DNA of 16,134 bases. Origin: VFKE01 sp043758025. Its GTDB lineage: Bacteria; Verrucomicrobiota; Verrucomicrobiia; Verrucomicrobiales; Verrucomicrobiaceae. The translations under genes were made by a program, and so were the position numbers. Under the pieces are notes generated by a model. It was not told the origin of the DNA, did not search any database, and saw only the letters and a program-made list of their open reading frames with translations. Below, in pieces: positions 13,073 to 16,134 of this stretch. The stretch covers positions 1-16,134 of the forward strand of contig JAYVOH010000079.1 in the NCBI GenBank assembly GCA_043758025.1. Reading direction: 5' to 3'. Within the stretch, counting starts at the first letter, position 1. Every line of letters begins with the position of its first letter.

Positions 13073-16048
13073 ATGCCCTACGACCTTTTTATTTCCTACT
13101 CGCGCCGAGACAATGCACAAGGTCGCATCAGCGATCTTGTTAAGCGCATCAAGCAAGACTTCGCCAGCTTCGAGGGGAACAATGGTCGTGAGCTTTTCCC
13201 TTTCTTCGATCAACAGGAAATCAATGGCATGGACGATTGGAGGCAGCGTATCCTTAAGGGACTCCGCGAATCGCGCCTGCTGCTCGCTTGCCTTTCACCG
13301 GCGTATCTTAAGAGTGAGTATTGCGAATGGGAATTTGTCGAATACCTCAAATACGAGATTGGCCATCTGCACGGCTTCAACGGAGTCGCGCCGATTTACT
13401 TCGTCGAGGTGCCGGGCTGGAACGACAAGGGATTCGAGCAGCAATCTGCCGCGTGGATTGCCGAGCTGCGCAAGCGCCAGCACTTCGACCTGCGGCCGTG
13501 GCATGACCTCGGCGAGGCTGCTCTTCACGAAGCCGCCGTGCAGGAACGCATGGGCAAACTCAACCGCCAGATTTTCCAAACCATCACGCGCGGCGAACGC
13601 GCCGAGAAAAGTCTCGGCAACGTGGACGCGCACAACCCCCACTTCATCGGCCGCACCGCCAATCTGCGGATGCTGCGCGAGAACTTCGTCACGGCCGGCC
13701 ACATCGGCGTCGTCACTGCCGTTAATGGCCTCGGCGGGCTGGGCAAGACCGCCCTCGCCATCGAATACGCCCACGCCTTTGCCGACGAATACGGTGGCGG
13801 ACGCTGGCAGGTGCGCTGCACGGGCAAGGACGACCTACGCCTCGCCCTCGCCGAACTCGCCACGCCCATCGGCTTCGAGTTCACCGAAGACGAAAAGAAA
13901 AATGCCGACGTCCAGTTCGAGCGCACCCGGCGCGAATTAAAGAAACTCGCCGACGGCCGCGAACCACACTGCTGCCTGCTCTTCCTCGACAACGTGGACC
14001 GCCCCGGCCTGCTTGACCCCGCGCAAGTCGCGCGGCTCAACGGCGGCGACTGGCTGCACGTCCTCGCCACCACGCGGCTGGGCGAAAACGAACTCCACGG
14101 CGCGCACCGCGACCGCTCGTTCCTGGCCATTGACGAACTGCCGCCGGACGACGCCCTCGCGCTCATCGAGAGCTACCAGCCCGACGGACGTTTCCGCAGC
14201 GAGGCCGAGCGCGAAGCGGCGCACGAGATCGTGCGACTGCTCGGCAGCTTCACCCTCGCCGTCGAATCCGCCGCCGTGTATCTTGGCCAGTTCGCGAACG
14301 ACGTGACCTGCGCCGCCTTTCTCGCGCGGCTGAAAAAGGAAGGACTGGAAGGACTCGACACCGCCGCCAGCCAGAGCAGCGAAGGCGTGTTGCACGGGGA
14401 AAAGCGTCTGGGCGCGACGCTCCAGCCGACATTGGAGCGCCTGGGCGCAGCGGAAAAACTCACGTTGGAATTTGCCGCCCTGCTCCCCCCTGACCAGGTT
14501 CCGTTGCCGTGGCTGCGCGCACTGGTGGCGGAGACGTTTCCCGAAATGGCCCGTGACGTCGAGCCGGGTTATCCCGACCCGTGGAAAAATGTTCTGCGCT
14601 GTTTGTTCAGTCTGCGACTGATTCAAGCCACTGACATAGTGGACGCCGACGGCCAACCGCGCGTGGTGCGTGTTCACCGGCTGGTGCAACAACTTATGTT
14701 CCGCGACGGTCGCGCCCTGGAGCGCGCTGGCCGGCAACATGCGGTAGATGCATTGGTGAATGAACTCGCCAACTTTTTGGAGGTAACGACCGACTGGCAT
14801 AAGGCCCGCTGGGCACTCAATCCGCTCGAAGGCCTCGCCAGCCTGTGGGCCGACACCAACCGTCCCGAAGCCACCTGGCTGCTCGAACGAGTCGGCGTGG
14901 GCTGGTATAGGCTTGCGGTATGGTCAAGAGCTGAGCCGCCGCTCAGGCGAGCTTTGGCAATTGATGAGCAGTGCTTGGGCCACGAACATGAGACTGTTAC
15001 GAGAGATCTGAACAGCCTCGCTGCGCTTCTACTGACTACCAATCGTTTTGAGGAGGCTGAGCCAATGATGCGCAGAGTGTTGTCAATTAACGAGAAAAGT
15101 CTCGGCTCGGAGCATCCCGATGTCGCGTGTAGTCTCAACAACCTTGCCTCACTTATGGCAACAACGAATCGCTTTGAAGAAGCGGAGGCGTTAATGCGGC
15201 GCGCAGTCAAGATATTAGAGAATTCATCAGGCATAGGCCCTCTTATTTACGCGGCAGCCCTCAACAGTTTGGCTGGCTTACTACAAACCACAAACCGCAT
15301 TCTGGAGGCCGAGCCCCTCTTCCATCGCGCACTATCGATTGATGAGAAGATTTACGGTCCGGACGATCCAAGAATCGCCATTCGCCTAAACAATCTAGCA
15401 CTGATGCTAAAGACCAGGGGACAGCTAAGAGAAGCTGAGCCATTTTACCGCCGCGCTCTGGCGATCGACGAGGCAAAGTTTGGCACAGATCATCCAACTG
15501 TAGCTACGGACCTGAACAACTTGGGGGTTCTTCTTACAGAAACTAATCGGCATGGAGAAGCTGAGCCTTTGTTGCGGCGAGCACTAGCGATTAATGAAAA
15601 TACGTATGGCCCGGAGCATACGGAGATAGCAGCTACTCTAACCTCGCTCGCTGCGTTACTTGAAACTACAAGTCGGTTTGAGGAATCCAATCCTTTGAGA
15701 CGCCGCGCACTGGCTATCTGGAAACACGCCTTGGGAGAAGAACATCCACTCGTTGCTACGGGACTTAACAACCTCGGAATGTTGCTGTATAAAACTAATC
15801 ATAAAGAAGATGCTGAACCGTTGATACGGCGGGCGCTGGCCATCTGGGAAAAAAGCCTTGGCCCAAATCATCCGAATGTCGCGGTTGCCCTGAACAACTT
15901 AGGGGCTTTGCTGAAGGCCACCAATCGGCTAGCAGAGTCTGAGCCATTAGTGCGGCGGGCGTTTTTTATTTTTAAGAAAAGTCTGGGTGTGCAACATCCG
16001 GAGTCGCAGAAGGTGTTAGGAAACTACGCCGAGCTACTTCTAGTGTAG
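13073..16048 (+). CDS. TIR-NB-ARC-TPR protein (bacterial NLR-like STAND)
   Basis: From the ATG at 13073, 991 aa. TIR domain at 1-150: MPYDLFISYSRRDN, FFDQQEINGMDDWRQRI, LLACLSPAYLKSEYCEWEF. Cys84-x-x-Glu87 falls where NAD-cleaving TIR domains have their catalytic Glu. NB-ARC at about 185-520: FIGRTANL, Walker A GLGGLGKTA (Lys225), Walker B LLFLDNVD (Asp306), LATTRLGE, and LLGSFTLAVESAAVYL in place of the GLPL motif; a winged helix and VHRLVQQLMF follow. From about 618 to the end are nine 42-residue kinesin-light-chain-type TPRs. Such proteins sense a ligand through the repeats, oligomerise and activate the TIR. A GTG at 13061, overlapping the previous stop by 4 bp, is an alternative start giving four more residues; either way the two genes are tightly coupled. 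The longer open frame from 12737 overlaps the previous gene and is Arg/Pro-rich, so it is rejected. The function in defence is inferred. Confidence 0.9.
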   Translation: MPYDLFISYSRRDNAQGRISDLVKRIKQDFASFEGNNGRELFPFFDQQEINGMDDWRQRILKGLRESRLLLACLSPAYLKSEYCEWEFVEYLKYEIGHLHGFNGVAPIYFVEVPGWNDKGFEQQSAAWIAELRKRQHFDLRPWHDLGEAALHEAAVQERMGKLNRQIFQTITRGERAEKSLGNVDAHNPHFIGRTANLRMLRENFVTAGHIGVVTAVNGLGGLGKTALAIEYAHAFADEYGGGRWQVRCTGKDDLRLALAELATPIGFEFTEDEKKNADVQFERTRRELKKLADGREPHCCLLFLDNVDRPGLLDPAQVARLNGGDWLHVLATTRLGENELHGAHRDRSFLAIDELPPDDALALIESYQPDGRFRSEAEREAAHEIVRLLGSFTLAVESAAVYLGQFANDVTCAAFLARLKKEGLEGLDTAASQSSEGVLHGEKRLGATLQPTLERLGAAEKLTLEFAALLPPDQVPLPWLRALVAETFPEMARDVEPGYPDPWKNVLRCLFSLRLIQATDIVDADGQPRVVRVHRLVQQLMFRDGRALERAGRQHAVDALVNELANFLEVTTDWHKARWALNPLEGLASLWADTNRPEATWLLERVGVGWYRLAVWSRAEPPLRRALAIDEQCLGHEHETVTRDLNSLAALLLTTNRFEEAEPMMRRVLSINEKSLGSEHPDVACSLNNLASLMATTNRFEEAEALMRRAVKILENSSGIGPLIYAAALNSLAGLLQTTNRILEAEPLFHRALSIDEKIYGPDDPRIAIRLNNLALMLKTRGQLREAEPFYRRALAIDEAKFGTDHPTVATDLNNLGVLLTETNRHGEAEPLLRRALAINENTYGPEHTEIAATLTSLAALLETTSRFEESNPLRRRALAIWKHALGEEHPLVATGLNNLGMLLYKTNHKEDAEPLIRRALAIWEKSLGPNHPNVAVALNNLGALLKATNRLAESEPLVRRAFFIFKKSLGVQHPESQKVLGNYAELLLV
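14924..16045 (+). repeat. Nine tandem 126-bp units encoding kinesin-light-chain-type TPRs
   Basis: The coding sequence repeats with a 42-codon period. Each unit reads roughly EAEPLxRRALAIxExxLGxxHP, then VAxxLNNLAxLLxxTNR. The units differ at the bases but keep the Ala/Leu/Arg frame; the third (LENSSGIGPLIYAAALNS) and the last (truncated, QKVLGNYAELLLV) diverge most. The array is the likely sensor of the TIR protein. Confidence 0.85.
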
Positions 16049-16102
16049 TGCGCGTGAAATAGTATAACAAACTAGTTGCACTTGATGTGTTAAGGTGTGG
16101 GC

Positions 16103-16134
16103 ATGCGTCATGCCGTATCCATTGAACTAAGTCC
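16103..16134 (+). CDS. Possible N-terminus of an IS630-type transposase (runs off the window)
   Basis: The ATG at 16103 opens MRHAVSIELS with no stop before the window edge. A basic start followed by (I/V)-x-L-(S/T) is how many IS630-family transposases begin (usually continuing with E-E-x-R-x-x-L). Ten residues are too few to be sure. The 50 bases before it (16049-16102) are AT-richer than the TIR gene and hold a short palindrome, AACTAGTT, but no clear terminator or inverted repeat. Confidence 0.25.
   Translation, partial: MRHAVSIELS

Noticed and set aside
14924..16045. Possible CRISPR-like or minisatellite array
   Set aside because: The 126-bp period is in frame and encodes 42-residue TPR units with diverged bases; no separate spacers exist.
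16049..16102. Transcription terminator after the TIR gene
   Set aside because: Only a short AACTAGTT palindrome is visible, without a stable stem or a T run.

Overview
The window looks like bacterial chromosome from a GC-moderate, soil- or water-type lineage. The closest fit is the Verrucomicrobiota/Planctomycetota sphere, but this is inference. It rests on a zinc-binding Mx-type metallopeptidase, a long GT4 glycosyltransferase coupled to a GH130 protein, a membrane-anchored HEAT-repeat protein, and large STAND/TPR signalling ATPases. No rRNA, tRNA or CRISPR array was seen.

Left part (1-2531): the window opens inside the 5' end of an IS3-type transposase OrfA on the minus strand. Next come a membrane-anchored HEAT-like protein broken by a one-base frameshift, the C-terminal remnant of an HNH endonuclease, and, on the minus strand, a zinc-ribbon membrane protein that is also frameshifted. 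Middle (2532-7495): a DUF/Mx-type metallopeptidase, then a GT4 glycosyltransferase with a large C-terminal domain. The GT4 overlaps by 4 bp a GH130-family protein (putative glycoside phosphorylase), so these two form a translationally coupled carbohydrate module. A minus-strand MazF/PemK-like toxin and its small overlapping partner follow (7507-7997). They lie between two copies of a 27-bp direct repeat, one of which is the 3' end of the GH130 gene.

Right part (8240-16048): this is the most interesting region and reads as an island of nucleotide-signalling and STAND conflict-type genes. It holds (i) a SLOG-domain protein followed in the same frame, after a single TAA, by a four-helix membrane part resembling SLATT/DUF4231 effectors; (ii) about 200 bp with the C-terminal relic of one STAND/TPR gene and the N-terminal relic of another; (iii) a 1017-aa DUF4062-NTPase-TPR protein with a very strong ribosome-binding site; and (iv) a TIR-NB-ARC-TPR protein with nine kinesin-light-chain-type repeats, whose possible GTG start overlaps the stop of (iii) by 4 bp. 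By analogy with prokaryotic STAND/NLR-like antiphage proteins, the TPR parts would sense a ligand, the NTPase would oligomerise, and DUF4062/TIR would act as effectors. The TIR carries the Cys-x-x-Glu pattern of NAD-cleaving TIRs. A defence role is inferred from domain content and context, not shown by the sequence.

Several genes carry one-base lesions or an internal stop, so either the locus is decaying or the assembly has uncorrected errors. The window ends in what may be the first ten codons of an IS630-type transposase, so the island may be bordered by insertion sequences on both sides.
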